Assembly: GCA_944390485.1 (NCBI GenBank)
Contig: CALXPQ010000001.1
Span: forward strand, 62,001 to 126,000
Length of the DNA: 64,000 bases
Source: Veillonellales bacterium
GTDB lineage: Bacteria > Bacillota > Negativicutes > Veillonellales > Dialisteraceae
Direction of reading: 5' to 3'
Each line of letters begins with the position of its first letter. Position 1 is the first letter of the stretch. This document shows positions 7,684 through 16,996 of this stretch, piece after piece. Under the pieces are notes generated by a model, which had not been told where the DNA came from, searched no databases, and was given only the letters and a program-made list of their open reading frames with translations. A program made the position numbers and the translations under genes.

Positions 7684-9369
7684 ATGGCACTGTCCTCCGG
7701 GGCAGCGCAGGAAGCGGGGCGGCAGACCGTGGCGCTGAACCGCCTCAATGCGGAGCAGGGCGCGGGCTACGCCGCGGAAATGGCAAACGATTTACTCGAC
7801 CGGATGCACGGCGTAGATTCCCACATTGTGGGTAATGACAATGCAGAAAACGGCGCGGACCGCTGGGTCAATGGTCAGCTTGTGCAGTGTAAATATTGCC
7901 AGAGCGCGGCAGATTCTCTGCGGAATGCATTCAATCCAGGCGGAGGAAAATATCGTTATATTGATAAAGACACAGGGCAGCTTATGCAGGTGGAAGTGCC
8001 CAGTGATCAATATGAGGAAGCTGTCGAGCTCATGCGGAAATATATTCAGGACAATCGTGTGCCCGGTGTAACGAATCCCGATGACGCCGTCAAATTGGTA
8101 CGAAAAGGGCGTATTGATTATAAGACGGCTTGCAATATTGCTAAAGCGGGCAATATTGATTCCATCCTGTTTGATTCGGCAAAAGGGGCAATCGTCGGAT
8201 TGAGTGCGCTGGGAATTTCCGGAGCCATCGTCTTTGCCAAGGCCATCTGGGACGGCGAAGATGTGCAGCAGGCCATGGACGAAGCGCTCGTGTCCGGTTT
8301 GCAGGCGGGCGGCGTGGGATTCGCTTCCTATGTGCTGTCGGCGCAGCTTTTCCGGACCAATGCAGCCAAGTTGCTGCAGGTGCCGGCGCGGGCTATGGTA
8401 GATCTCCTGCCGAAGGGTTCGGCAAAAAAAATGCTGCCTGCACTTCGCAGCGGGAATGCAGCGCAGACGGTCAATAAAGACATGCTGGCGACAGCCATCC
8501 GTTCTCAGGTCATCGCCGCAGCGGCTACGGTGCTCGTCATGTCGTCGGGGGATATTATAAATTGCTTTAGGGGACGTATTTCCGGGAAGCAGTTATTCAA
8601 AAACATGACCATACTTTCAGGGAGCGTCGGGAGCGGTCTACTCGGTGGAGCCGGTGGTGCGTATGCAGGGGCTGCTTTAGGTATGGCTATAGCAGGACCG
8701 GCGGGGATGGCCATCGGAGCAAAAGTGGGAGCTGTAGTGGGTGGTATGACCGGCGGCGCGGCGGGCGGAAGCGCCACGAAAGCCGCCATGGATGCGCTTA
8801 TCGAAGACGATGCGGTACAGATGGTGGGCATCCTCGAGAGCCGCATCGTGCCTCTTACGCAGCAGTACCTTCTGAGTGAAGAAGAATTGTCCATCGTGCT
8901 GGACGATTTGCAGAGGGAGCTTATTCAGGACAAATTGAGGGATATGTACGCGTCGGACAACCGGGAGGCTTTTGCAGACGATTTGTTGACAACGCTCATC
9001 CGCCGGGTGGTTGGCTTCCGCGTGCGGGTGAGAGTACCCCGCGGTCGGGCGGCTGCGCAAAGCCTCGAACGTATCCTTGCGCGGACTGCCGCTGGAAAAA
9101 GCGCGCTGCTTCCGCGGAAAAAAGCGGACCCGCAGGCGGTGGCGCGGGCCGTGCTTGGCCGGGAAGTGTCTAAACCGGCCGCGAAAAAAGCGTGGTACGC
9201 CACAAAGCAGATGCATATCGTCACGAAACAGCAGGAGGGCGACCTTCTGGAAATCAAAAATGCCGAAGCGAAGCATGAGGAAACCATGCGCGTGCTCCGG
9301 GAAAAACAGGCAGAAGCCATGGAACAGATGAAACACTGGACAGAGGGGGAAAAAGAGAATGGCAAATAA
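7684..9369 (+). CDS. Unrecognised protein: nuclease-like N-terminus and glycine-zipper membrane region
   Basis: 561 residues as read; probably the main part of a gene beginning at 7490, since its own ATG has no clear ribosome site. Near the N-terminus, GVDSHIVGNDNAENGADRW leads into VNGQLVQCKYC. The spacing Asp59-x8-Gln68-x-Lys70 resembles the D...QxK core of Mrr-like PD-(D/E)xK nucleases; this is inference. Residues about 163-190 form a hydrophobic helix. Residues about 309-366 are glycine/alanine-rich with repeated G-x3-G spacing (SGLLGGAGGAYAGAALG), a glycine zipper typical of membrane-inserting proteins. The C-terminus is basic and then coiled-coil. It overlaps the next gene by 11 bases. 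I recall similar proteins only as hypothetical. Confidence 0.7.
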   Translation: MALSSGAAQEAGRQTVALNRLNAEQGAGYAAEMANDLLDRMHGVDSHIVGNDNAENGADRWVNGQLVQCKYCQSAADSLRNAFNPGGGKYRYIDKDTGQLMQVEVPSDQYEEAVELMRKYIQDNRVPGVTNPDDAVKLVRKGRIDYKTACNIAKAGNIDSILFDSAKGAIVGLSALGISGAIVFAKAIWDGEDVQQAMDEALVSGLQAGGVGFASYVLSAQLFRTNAAKLLQVPARAMVDLLPKGSAKKMLPALRSGNAAQTVNKDMLATAIRSQVIAAAATVLVMSSGDIINCFRGRISGKQLFKNMTILSGSVGSGLLGGAGGAYAGAALGMAIAGPAGMAIGAKVGAVVGGMTGGAAGGSATKAAMDALIEDDAVQMVGILESRIVPLTQQYLLSEEELSIVLDDLQRELIQDKLRDMYASDNREAFADDLLTTLIRRVVGFRVRVRVPRGRAAAQSLERILARTAAGKSALLPRKKADPQAVARAVLGREVSKPAAKKAWYATKQMHIVTKQQEGDLLEIKNAEAKHEETMRVLREKQAEAMEQMKHWTEGEKENGK

Positions 9370-11227
9370 GAAGGAACTGTCGCTGGTGGATGCGGAAGTG
9401 CTCACGCCGGACGAAAAGACGGAACTCAATACGGAGATCGACCGCATCATCGAAGCGCATAAGGCGAATCGGAAAGAAATCAACCGGCTCGTTTTCGAGA
9501 GCGTATCCGCCATGACTGAAGCGGACGAAGCAGGCGCAAAGCTTGCCGGCAAAGGATTCTTTAGTCGGTTTATCGGCAACATCACCGGCAGCAACCAGAA
9601 ACTGCAGAATAAGATTAACAGCAGCCGCGCCGCGGCGCAGTACGCCTCGCAGCAGACCTTGCAGAAGCTGGCCGAACAGAATCTCATGAGCTTCGACCTC
9701 ATCACGGCGGTGAATAACAAGTTGAATGCATCTATGCAATCCGTGGGCGAGGGCTTCCAGATGATTTTCACAGGGCTGGAAAAATTCTTCAAGCATAACC
9801 GGAACGAAATGGTTCGTCTGGAAATGCGCATGGACAAGGTAGAGCGGAACGTGAAGCTCCTTACGTGGCAGAACTCCATCGAATATCTGGACTTCAACGG
9901 CGAAGAATACACGGATATGGACGACGCGAAGAAAATCGTCTGCCTTGTGCGCGATTTCTATGACATTACCGGCGGCGATTATTCCACATCTGACCTGCTT
10001 CTCCTGAAGGCAGCCATGGCAACTATCGACATTGAGCCGAAGTCGCAGGTGAATTACGGAGCGATTCTGGAAGAAATTGCGGAAAGTGATGTACTGAAAG
10101 ATAAACTCCTCGGCGGGAAACGCATCCGTCCCGTGTCCGACCCGGGCTATCTTATCGCCATGAGCGGCCTCCAGAAAATGGACGCATTGCAGAACGAAGA
10201 AAAATACACGGTAGACACCGTGGCAGATTATGTGTCGAAATACGACAGCACCATCACGGCGGAAACCATCAGCCGCGACCTCACGGCTAGTTACCTTCGC
10301 GACGCGGCGGGCGTGGATGTGAATCTGGAGCTGGACAGCTTCGATATGGTATTGGACCTCCTGTACAATTTGAAACAGGCTGATGAAGAGCATCTTCTCA
10401 TTTCGTTGGAAGACGCAGATACCGTTTTGCTTGAAAGTGAAACTAATGTAAAAGAGAAAGAATTACAAATTTCATCTAAAGCGGAATCGCATGAGGAAGA
10501 AGAGAGTAATAAAGAAGACGTTTTACAATTAAAATCCGCGGAAGAATTCTTTTTTAGTTATCAACTAGAAGAAGCTTATAAAATTTTTACGAAGCTGGCG
10601 GATAGAGGGAATGGTCGTGCTATGTATTTTCTTGGCGAATACTGTGCTTTTGGATATGTGCCAGAAAAGAAAGATCCTGTACAAGCAGATGAATGGTGGC
10701 GAAAAGGCGCAGACGCTGATGATCCACTTGCAATGATTCATTATGCGGTATCACTTCCTAAAACTTCTAATAAAAGGGAAAAACTGTTAGAGGAATGTGT
10801 CGTAGAGATCATAACTTTGGCAGAGAAGGGGGATTTGATGGCCCAGAATGAAGCAGCACAAATGTATAAGCAAGGGTACGGTGTGGAGAAGAATGAAAAG
10901 AAGGTAAAGGAGTGGTTAACGAAATCCGCTGATGAAGGGTTTTGGCTTTCGGAAAATCAGCTTGGAAGTTACTATTATCAAAAAGAAATTTATGACGAAG
11001 CGGTTTCGTGGTTTAAGCAGGCTGCAATGAAAGGTTTTTCTGTAGCGCAAAATAATTTGGGGAAATGTTATTACGAAGGAAATGGCGTAAAGAAAAGCCT
11101 AAAAGAGGCTAGAAAATGGTTTGAAAAAGCAGCAGCGCAGGGAAATAAACGAGCGGCTGATGCCTTAAAACATATGGATAAAGACAAAGTTGTAGTGGTT
11201 GGCGGGTTTTTGTCAGGGATGTTTTGA
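9359..11227 (+). CDS. Unrecognised coiled-coil protein with C-terminal Sel1-like repeats
   Basis: 622 residues, starting 11 bases inside the end of the previous gene, so the two are translated together. Residues 1-345 are mainly helical, with a coiled coil near 142-165 (EMVRLEMRMDKVERNVKLL), and match the GC-rich style of the upstream gene. From about base 10405 base composition drops sharply to AT-rich. The protein passes through an acidic linker (KAESHEEEESNKED) into at least four Sel1-like repeats, for example AQNNLGKCYYEGNGVKKSLK and AMYFLGEYCAFGYVPEKKD. Sel1 repeats usually mediate protein-protein contacts. No enzyme motif or signal peptide is visible. The AT-rich half looks like a separately acquired module. 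Confidence 0.75.
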   Translation: MANKKELSLVDAEVLTPDEKTELNTEIDRIIEAHKANRKEINRLVFESVSAMTEADEAGAKLAGKGFFSRFIGNITGSNQKLQNKINSSRAAAQYASQQTLQKLAEQNLMSFDLITAVNNKLNASMQSVGEGFQMIFTGLEKFFKHNRNEMVRLEMRMDKVERNVKLLTWQNSIEYLDFNGEEYTDMDDAKKIVCLVRDFYDITGGDYSTSDLLLLKAAMATIDIEPKSQVNYGAILEEIAESDVLKDKLLGGKRIRPVSDPGYLIAMSGLQKMDALQNEEKYTVDTVADYVSKYDSTITAETISRDLTASYLRDAAGVDVNLELDSFDMVLDLLYNLKQADEEHLLISLEDADTVLLESETNVKEKELQISSKAESHEEEESNKEDVLQLKSAEEFFFSYQLEEAYKIFTKLADRGNGRAMYFLGEYCAFGYVPEKKDPVQADEWWRKGADADDPLAMIHYAVSLPKTSNKREKLLEECVVEIITLAEKGDLMAQNEAAQMYKQGYGVEKNEKKVKEWLTKSADEGFWLSENQLGSYYYQKEIYDEAVSWFKQAAMKGFSVAQNNLGKCYYEGNGVKKSLKEARKWFEKAAAQGNKRAADALKHMDKDKVVVVGGFLSGMF

Positions 11228-11251
11228 TCAGAACATTCGCGAAAGAATCAT

Positions 11252-11280
11252 TTGACAAAATTTCTCTGTTCCTGTAGTAT
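11252..11280 (+). promoter_or_regulatory. Promoter of the trp operon
   Basis: TTGACA, 17-base spacer, TAGTAT (with TG in front of the -10 box). The transcript would begin about 11287 and run into the T-box leader. Confidence 0.75.
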
Positions 11281-11299
11281 GAGAACAACTTCATACAAC

Positions 11300-11590
11300 A
11301 ATACCTATTTCTTCTGAGAAATCGGAAGAGAAACCGCAGAGGCGGAGATAACGGCGGATCGTGCACTTACAGGGAGCTGGGAGAATGAGAATCCAGCAGA
11401 ACGCAGACTGTCAAATGGACCGCTGAGGGCGCAGGGGAAAGGGAACGAGTATCCTGCGACGTGAGGCTTACGTCAGTAGCCGGGGATATGATGGTATCCC
11501 GACAAAGTGCAGGAGTCAAATCCTGAAGCAAGGTGGCACCGCGGAGATACTGTATCCGTCCTTGACAAGATTGTCAGGGACGGATTTTTT
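11300..11590 (+). promoter_or_regulatory. T-box leader, tryptophan specific, upstream of trpD
   Basis: The T-box sequence AGGTGGCACCGCGGA lies at 11531-11545 and is followed by a terminator hairpin CCGTCCTTGAC/GTCAGGGACGG with a T run (11556-11589). Upstream, a stem I-like hairpin GCTGG/CCAGC is followed by TGG at 11416-11418, a tryptophan codon in the place expected for the specifier. Stem III may be GGGATA/TATCCC. Uncharged tRNA-Trp should favour the antiterminator and switch on trpDCBA. The T-box itself is certain; the exact specifier is inferred. Confidence 0.9.
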
Positions 11591-11693
11591 GTTGGCCGTC
11601 CCGGAAGGGAGAGCAGCATGGATGCGATGAGACGATGGCCGGGCTTCTTTTATGAAAGGCGGAACGATTTTGTAAAAGAAAGGACGGCATATC

Positions 11694-12722
11694 ATGATTA
11701 CCGAAGCAATCAGATTACTGGCAGAGAAACGGGACCTTGACTTCCGGCAGGCGGAGGCGAGCGTCTATGAGATGATGGATGGCACGGTGAGCGCGGCGCG
11801 GACGGCGGCGTTCCTCACGGCGATGAAGCTCAAGGGGGAGACGCCGGAAGAGATCGCCGGCGCGGCATCAGGCATGCGGGCCCACGCGCTCCCCATGTCG
11901 TACCCCGGGCGGCTCCTCGAGATCGTCGGCACCGGCGGGGACGGGTCGAATTCGTTCAATATTTCCACCACGGCGGCGTTCGTCACCGCGGCGGGCGGCG
12001 TAAAGGTGTCGAAGCACGGGAACCGCGCGGCGTCGTCGAAGTGCGGTGCGGCGGACGTGCTGGAGGCACTGGGCGCGAATATCCGGCAGGAGCCGGATGC
12101 GGCGGCGCACCTGCTGGACACGGTGGGCATGTGTTTCTTCTTCGCCCCGCTGTACCACCGGGCGATGAAATATGTGGGGCCGGTGCGGAAGGAGCTGGGC
12201 ATCCGGACGATCTTCAATATTCTCGGGCCGCTCACGAATCCGGCCCGCGCGGCGTATGACTGCATCGGCGTGTACGATGCGGCGCTGGTGGAGCCCATGG
12301 CGGAGGTGCTGGACCGGCTGGGGACGGAGCGGGCGCTCGTCTTCTACGGGCTGGACGGCATGGACGAGATCTCGCCGTCGGCGGAGACGAAGGTGTGCGA
12401 GCTGAATCACGGCGCGCGCCGGACGTACAGGCTCCGGCCGGAGGATTTCGGCCTCGCCCGCGGGCGGAAGGAAGACCTCGTCGGCGGGGACGCGGCGGAG
12501 AATGCGGCCATCACGGAAGCAGTGCTCTCCGGCCGGCGGGACGGGGTGTACGAGACACGGCGGAACGCGGTGCTTCTCAATGCGGGGGCGGCGTTCTACG
12601 TGAGCGGACGCACGGCGTCCATCGCGCGGGGCGTGTCGCTGGCGGCGGCACTCATCGACAGCGGCCGGGCGCGGGAGACGATGCACGCCTTTGTCCGGGC
12701 GTCGCAGGAGGCGGCCGTATGA
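11694..12722 (+). CDS. trpD: Anthranilate phosphoribosyltransferase
   Basis: Joins anthranilate to PRPP, the second step of tryptophan synthesis. 342 residues, normal length. The glycine-rich PRPP site reads EIVGTGGDGSNSFNIST, followed by KHGNRAASSKCGAADVLEALG and the ELGIRTIFNILGPLTNPA segment. It is the first gene of trpDCBA, about 105 bases after the T-box terminator, with a good GGA ribosome site. The usual upstream genes trpE and trpG are not present here. The last four bases overlap trpC. Confidence 0.97.
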   Translation: MITEAIRLLAEKRDLDFRQAEASVYEMMDGTVSAARTAAFLTAMKLKGETPEEIAGAASGMRAHALPMSYPGRLLEIVGTGGDGSNSFNISTTAAFVTAAGGVKVSKHGNRAASSKCGAADVLEALGANIRQEPDAAAHLLDTVGMCFFFAPLYHRAMKYVGPVRKELGIRTIFNILGPLTNPARAAYDCIGVYDAALVEPMAEVLDRLGTERALVFYGLDGMDEISPSAETKVCELNHGARRTYRLRPEDFGLARGRKEDLVGGDAAENAAITEAVLSGRRDGVYETRRNAVLLNAGAAFYVSGRTASIARGVSLAAALIDSGRARETMHAFVRASQEAAV

Positions 12723-13525
12723 TCCTAGAACGGCTGGCGGCAGCGTCCCGGCGGCGCGCCGCAGAGATGAAAAGAGACGGGCGGGCCGCGCGCCTCCATG
12801 AAGCGGCGGAAGGATTCCGCACGGACGGCGGGCGGCGCTTCCGGGAGCGGATCGCCGCGCCGGGGCTGTCCCTCCTGTGCGAGCTGAAGAAGGCGTCCCC
12901 CTCGAAGGGCGTCATCGCGGAGGATTTTCCATATCTGGCCATCGCGAAAGAGTATGAGGCGGCGGGAGCGGCAGCAGTATCATGCCTCACGGAGCCGGAC
13001 CATTTCCTCGGCTCTCTGACGTATCTGCGGGAAACGGCCGCCGCAGTGGCTATCCCGGTGCTGCGGAAGGATTTCCTCACGGACGAATGCCAGATCGAGG
13101 AGGCGGCGCTCGCCGGGGCGTCGGCGGTGCTCCTCATCGCGGCGATGCTTACGGACGGAGAGCTGGTCCGCCTGCTCCGCCGGGCGGAAACGCTGGGCCT
13201 CGCGGCGCTCACGGAGGTGCACAGCGAAGGAGAGCTTTACCGGGTGCTCGCCGCCGGGGCGGATATCGTGGGCATCAATCACAGGGACCTGCGGGATTTC
13301 TCGCTGGACCTGTCGCTCACGGAGCGGCTGCGGCCGCAGGTCCCGCAGGGCGTCCTCGTCGTCGCCGAGAGCGGGCTCATGAGCCGGGACGACGTGCGGC
13401 GCATGAGGGAGGCCGGAGCGGACGCAGTGCTCATGGGCGAGGTGCTCATGCGGGCGGCGGACCGGGGTACGCTGCTCCGGCAGCTGATCGAAGAGAATCG
13501 GGAAGAACGGAGGGAAAACAGATGA
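12719..13525 (+). CDS. trpC: Indole-3-glycerol-phosphate synthase
   Basis: Closes the indole ring from CdRP, the fourth tryptophan step. The start ATG at 12719 overlaps the trpD stop (ATGA), giving 268 residues, the usual size for a single-function TrpC. Signature segments are [15 protein letters not shown] (catalytic lysine region), [33 protein letters not shown] and [10 protein letters not shown]. There is no fused TrpF domain; trpF is found separately at 25595. Its stop overlaps the trpB start. Confidence 0.96.
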   Translation: MILERLAAASRRRAAEMKRDGRAARLHEAAEGFRTDGGRRFRERIAAPGLSLLCELKKASPSKGVIAEDFPYLAIAKEYEAAGAAAVSCLTEPDHFLGSLTYLRETAAAVAIPVLRKDFLTDECQIEEAALAGASAVLLIAAMLTDGELVRLLRRAETLGLAALTEVHSEGELYRVLAAGADIVGINHRDLRDFSLDLSLTERLRPQVPQGVLVVAESGLMSRDDVRRMREAGADAVLMGEVLMRAADRGTLLRQLIEENREERRENR

Positions 13526-14700
13526 AGGGGAGATTCGGACTATTCGGCGGGCAGTATGTGCCGGAGACGCTCATGAGCGAGGTGCTCCGCGTCGAAGAGG
13601 CGTATGAAACGTATAAAAACGATCCGCAGTTCCTGGCGGAGCTCGCGGACCTGAACCGGAATTACACGGGGCGGCCGTCCCTCCTGTACGAGGCGAAACG
13701 CCTGTCCGCCGACCTCGGCGTGAAGGTGTACCTGAAGCGGGAGGACCTGAACCACACGGGAGCGCACAAGATCAACAACTGCATCGGGCAGGCGCTGCTC
13801 GCGCGGCGCATGGGAAAGACGCGGCTCATCGCGGAGACCGGCGCGGGCCAGCACGGTGTGGCGGCGGCGACGGTGGCGGCGCTCTTCGGCATGGAGTGCG
13901 AGGTCTACATGGGCGAGATCGACACGGAACGGCAGGCGCTCAACGTGTACCGCATGCGGCTCCTCGGCGCGAAGGTCCACGCGGTGAAGACCGGCTCCCG
14001 CGTGCTGAAGGATGCGGTGAACGCGGCGATGCAGGACTGGAGCGCCCGTTGCGGGGACACGCATTATCTCATCGGCTCGGCGGTGGGGCCGGCGCCGTTC
14101 CCGGAGATGGTGCGGGATTTCCAGAGTTGCATCGGCCGGGAGATGCGGGAAGAGCTCCTCCGCCGGGAAGGGCGGCTCCCCGACGCGGTGGTGGCCTGCG
14201 TAGGCGGCGGGAGCAACGCCATCGGCACGTTCTATCCCTTCGTGCAGGATGAAGGCGTGCGGCTCGTGGGCTGCGAGGCCGGCGGGAAGGGCGTGGACAC
14301 GCCGTACCATGCGGCGACCATGGCGCGGGGCCGCACGGGCGTCTTCCACGGCATGAAATCGCTCTTCTGCCAGGATGAGGACGGAAATATCACGGAAGTA
14401 TATTCCATCTCCGCAGGGCTGGACTACCCGGGCGTCAGCCCGGAGCACGCCGAGCTCCATAGGGCGGGCCGGGCGGAGTACATCGCCGTCACGGACGAAG
14501 AAGCGGTCGCGGCCTTCGAATACCTGGCGCGCACGGAGGGCATCATCTGCGCCATCGAGAGCGCGCACGCCGTGGCGGGAGCCGTCCGCACCGCGAAGAC
14601 GCTGCCGCCGGGGAGCGTCATGGCCGTTACGATTTCCGGCCGCGGGGACAAAGATGTGGCGGCCATCGCCCGCTACCGCGGGGAAGCATTGCGGGACTGA
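13522..14700 (+). CDS. trpB: Tryptophan synthase beta chain
   Basis: Condenses indole with serine using PLP. 392 residues from ATG 13522, which overlaps the trpC stop by four bases. The PLP lysine motif is [11 protein letters not shown], the indole tunnel segment is [11 protein letters not shown], and the phosphate-binding loop is [20 protein letters not shown] at the N-terminus is the classical TrpB1 start. It partners TrpA, encoded ten bases downstream. Confidence 0.97.
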   Translation: MKGRFGLFGGQYVPETLMSEVLRVEEAYETYKNDPQFLAELADLNRNYTGRPSLLYEAKRLSADLGVKVYLKREDLNHTGAHKINNCIGQALLARRMGKTRLIAETGAGQHGVAAATVAALFGMECEVYMGEIDTERQALNVYRMRLLGAKVHAVKTGSRVLKDAVNAAMQDWSARCGDTHYLIGSAVGPAPFPEMVRDFQSCIGREMREELLRREGRLPDAVVACVGGGSNAIGTFYPFVQDEGVRLVGCEAGGKGVDTPYHAATMARGRTGVFHGMKSLFCQDEDGNITEVYSISAGLDYPGVSPEHAELHRAGRAEYIAVTDEEAVAAFEYLARTEGIICAIESAHAVAGAVRTAKTLPPGSVMAVTISGRGDKDVAAIARYRGEALRD

Positions 14701-14710
14701 GGAGGGCATC

Positions 14711-15499
14711 ATGAACGAACTGAAACAGGCTTTTGAAAACGGGAAAGCGCTCATCGCCTTCCTGACGGCGGGCGATCCGTCCATCGAGGACAGCGTGCGC
14801 TATGTGAAGGTCATGGAGGAGGCCGGCGCGGACATCATCGAGATCGGCGTGCCGTTTTCTGACCCCGTCGCGGACGGGCCGGTCATCATGGAGGCGGACG
14901 TGCGGGCGCTCGCGCACCACATCCACCTGCCGCAGGCGCTGGATGAGGCGCGGGCCATCCGGAAGGCGTCGTCCATCCCGCTGGTCTTCCTCACGTATTA
15001 TAATCCGGTCTTCTCCTACGGCGCGGAGCGCTTCTTCCGGGAGTGCGCGGCCATCGGCGTCTCCGGTGTCATCATCCCGGACCTGCCGCTGGAGGAGCAG
15101 GGCGAGGTGCGGCCCCATGCGGACCGCTTCGGCGTCTCCCTCATCCAGCTCATCGCTCCCACGTCCCGGGAGCGGGTCCAGGCGATCGCCCGGGCGGCGT
15201 CGGGCTTCGTGTACCTCGTGTCGTCCATGGGCGTCACGGGCATGCGGGACGGATTTTCCGGCGGCGTGGAGGAAATGGCGGCGGCCGTGCGCGAGGTGAC
15301 GGACGTGCCCTGCGCGGTGGGCTTCGGCATCCACACGCCGGCGCAGGCCAGGCAGATGGCGGCCCTCGCGGACGGCGTCATCACCGGGAGCGGCGTGGTG
15401 GACCTCATCGGGAAGCACGGCGCGTCGGCGGACGAGGCGCTCAGCGCGTATATCCGGGGCCTGAAAGACGCGGTGCGGGACCTTCCGCCGCGCTTGTAA
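14711..15499 (+). CDS. trpA: Tryptophan synthase alpha chain
   Basis: Splits indole-3-glycerol phosphate to indole and glyceraldehyde-3-phosphate. 262 residues, standard size, start preceded by GGAGG. The catalytic glutamate is in [16 protein letters not shown] and the catalytic aspartate segment is [12 protein letters not shown]. The phosphate site includes [11 protein letters not shown] and [11 protein letters not shown]. Its stop codon overlaps the -35 box of the rpsO promoter, and no terminator separates it from rpsO. Confidence 0.97.
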   Translation: MNELKQAFENGKALIAFLTAGDPSIEDSVRYVKVMEEAGADIIEIGVPFSDPVADGPVIMEADVRALAHHIHLPQALDEARAIRKASSIPLVFLTYYNPVFSYGAERFFRECAAIGVSGVIIPDLPLEEQGEVRPHADRFGVSLIQLIAPTSRERVQAIARAASGFVYLVSSMGVTGMRDGFSGGVEEMAAAVREVTDVPCAVGFGIHTPAQARQMAALADGVITGSGVVDLIGKHGASADEALSAYIRGLKDAVRDLPPRL

Positions 15500-15522
15500 T
15501 TTCCGCAGAGAGCGTGTATAAT
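15494..15522 (+). promoter_or_regulatory. Promoter of rpsO
   Basis: TTGTAA (15494-15499), 17-base spacer, TATAAT (15517-15522). The -35 box coincides with the trpA stop codon. The roughly 80-base leader before rpsO is long enough for S15 autoregulation, but no known S15-binding motif was confirmed. Confidence 0.8.
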
Positions 15523-15609
15523 CTGCTTGTATGTGAACTGTGTCCCGGTTTTTCGAGTACTCCGACGAATTACAGAGATACAGCAATTTCCCGACAGGAG
15601 GAGAAACTT

Positions 15610-15879
15610 ATGCTGACTGCAGAACAGAAAAAAGAAGTCATCGAACAGTACGCCACCCATGAAGGCGACACCGGATCCCCGGAAGTACAGATCGCGATCC
15701 TCACGAAGCGGATCGTCATCCTCACCGAACATCTGAAAGAACACAAGAAAGACCATCATTCCCGCCGCGGCCTGCTGAAAATGGTCGGCCAGCGCAGAAA
15801 CATGCTCGACTACTTGCGCCGTACGGACATCGAACGCTACAGAACGCTCGGCGCGAAGCTCGGTCTCCGTCTGAAATAA
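15610..15879 (+). CDS. rpsO: 30S ribosomal protein S15
   Basis: Primary 16S rRNA-binding protein of the small subunit. 89 residues with the family motifs [36 protein letters not shown] and [12 protein letters not shown] strong AGGAGG site precedes the ATG at 15610. It is followed directly by a terminator. Confidence 0.98.
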   Translation: MLTAEQKKEVIEQYATHEGDTGSPEVQIAILTKRIVILTEHLKEHKKDHHSRRGLLKMVGQRRNMLDYLRRTDIERYRTLGAKLGLRLK

Positions 15880-15888
15880 GACGCGCGA

Positions 15889-15916
15889 ACAGCATCCTTT
15901 CCGGGTGCTGTTTTTG
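15889..15916 (+). terminator. Rho-independent terminator after rpsO
   Basis: ACAGCATCC and GGGTGCTGT form a nine-pair stem (one G-T pair), followed by a T run. Confidence 0.85.
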
Positions 15917-15932
15917 ATTGCGCCCGTTCGGG

Positions 15933-15961
15933 TTTACGGTCAGTTTTTATTATGCTATGAT
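15933..15961 (+). promoter_or_regulatory. Promoter of the 2-hydroxyacid dehydrogenase gene
   Basis: TTTACG, 17-base spacer, TATGAT with an extended TG element just before the -10 box. Confidence 0.65.
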
Positions 15962-16020
15962 AATTACATTCTATATGTTTTTTGATGAGAGCCGCCGGAC
16001 GGCGTGAAGGAGGAAATGAA

Positions 16021-16989
16021 ATGGCAGAGAAAAAAGTAACGATCGGCGTACTGGGCGCGGGCCACGTAGGCGCGCATGTGGCGTTCGTACTGGGGACGCT
16101 CGGCATCGCGGACGTGGTGAAGATCTGCGACCCGAAGGAAGCGAAGGTCGTGAGCGAACGGCAGGACCTGATGGATGCGGTGTATTTCATGCCGCACCGC
16201 GTGGATTACCAGATTTCGGACTATGCGGGCCTGGCGGACTGCGACATCATCATCAACGCGATGGGCGATGTGTCTCTCTGCGCGACGGGCAGCCGCGACG
16301 ACGAGATGCACTTCACCGTGCGCCAGGTGGCGGACTCCATCCCGAAGGTCATGGCCGGCGGTTTTAACGGCATCTTCATCAACGTGACGAACCCCTGCGA
16401 CGTGGTGACGCACCTCATTTCCAAATTGAGCGGCTTCCCGAAAGGCCGCGTCTTCGGCACGGGGACGCTCCTCGACTCGTCCCGCCTCATCAGCGCCATC
16501 GCGCAGCAGACGGGCATCGAGCATCATTCGTTCAACGCGTTCATGATGGGCGAGCACGGCGACCGCCAGATGGTGCCGTGGTCCCTCGTGAATTTCCGCG
16601 GCAAGCCGCTGGTTCAGATGGAAGCGGACCCGCGCTTCCAGTTCGACAAGGAAGACATCCGCACGAAGACCATCCGTGCGGGCTGGGTGACGTACAGCGG
16701 CAAGTTCTGCACGGAATACGGCATCTGCCTCGCCGCGGCGACGCTGGCGAGAGCAGTGCTCCACGATGAACGGAAGATCTATCCGTGCAGCTGCCCGCTG
16801 GACGGCGAATACGGCGAGAAGGACATCTTCTGCGGCGTGCCGGCGCTCATCGGCAAAAACGGCGTGGAGGAAGTCATGGAATACGAACTGCCCGACGACG
16901 AAAAAGCGGAATTCAAGGCATGCTGCGACACGGTCCGCGCGAACATCGCCCGGGCGAAAGCCTTCCTTGAAAGCGGAGAGAACGCCTGA
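16021..16989 (+). CDS. L-lactate/L-2-hydroxyisocaproate dehydrogenase family protein
   Basis: NAD-dependent reduction of a 2-keto acid to an L-2-hydroxy acid, in the cytoplasm. 322 residues from ATG 16021, chosen for the AGGAGG site seven bases upstream. Rossmann motif IGVLGAGHVGAHVAF at the N-terminus; catalytic histidine segment MMGEHGDRQMVPWS. The substrate loop reads ATGSRDDEMHFT, closer to L-HicDH enzymes (TGDRFAELKFT type) than to the GETR loop of lactate dehydrogenase, so branched or larger 2-keto acids are likely. INVTNPCDVVTHLI and VFGTGTLLDSSR also fit this group. Confidence 0.85.
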   Translation: MAEKKVTIGVLGAGHVGAHVAFVLGTLGIADVVKICDPKEAKVVSERQDLMDAVYFMPHRVDYQISDYAGLADCDIIINAMGDVSLCATGSRDDEMHFTVRQVADSIPKVMAGGFNGIFINVTNPCDVVTHLISKLSGFPKGRVFGTGTLLDSSRLISAIAQQTGIEHHSFNAFMMGEHGDRQMVPWSLVNFRGKPLVQMEADPRFQFDKEDIRTKTIRAGWVTYSGKFCTEYGICLAAATLARAVLHDERKIYPCSCPLDGEYGEKDIFCGVPALIGKNGVEEVMEYELPDDEKAEFKACCDTVRANIARAKAFLESGENA

Positions 16990-16996
16990 GGCCGCG

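Noticed and set aside
7490-11227. Prophage or integrative element remnant
   Set aside because: No integrase, phage structural gene, tRNA target or direct repeats were seen at the edges; most of the two genes share the host's GC level.
11507-11740. An open frame inside the trp leader
   Set aside because: It runs through the T-box core and terminator; the RNA element explains the sequence.
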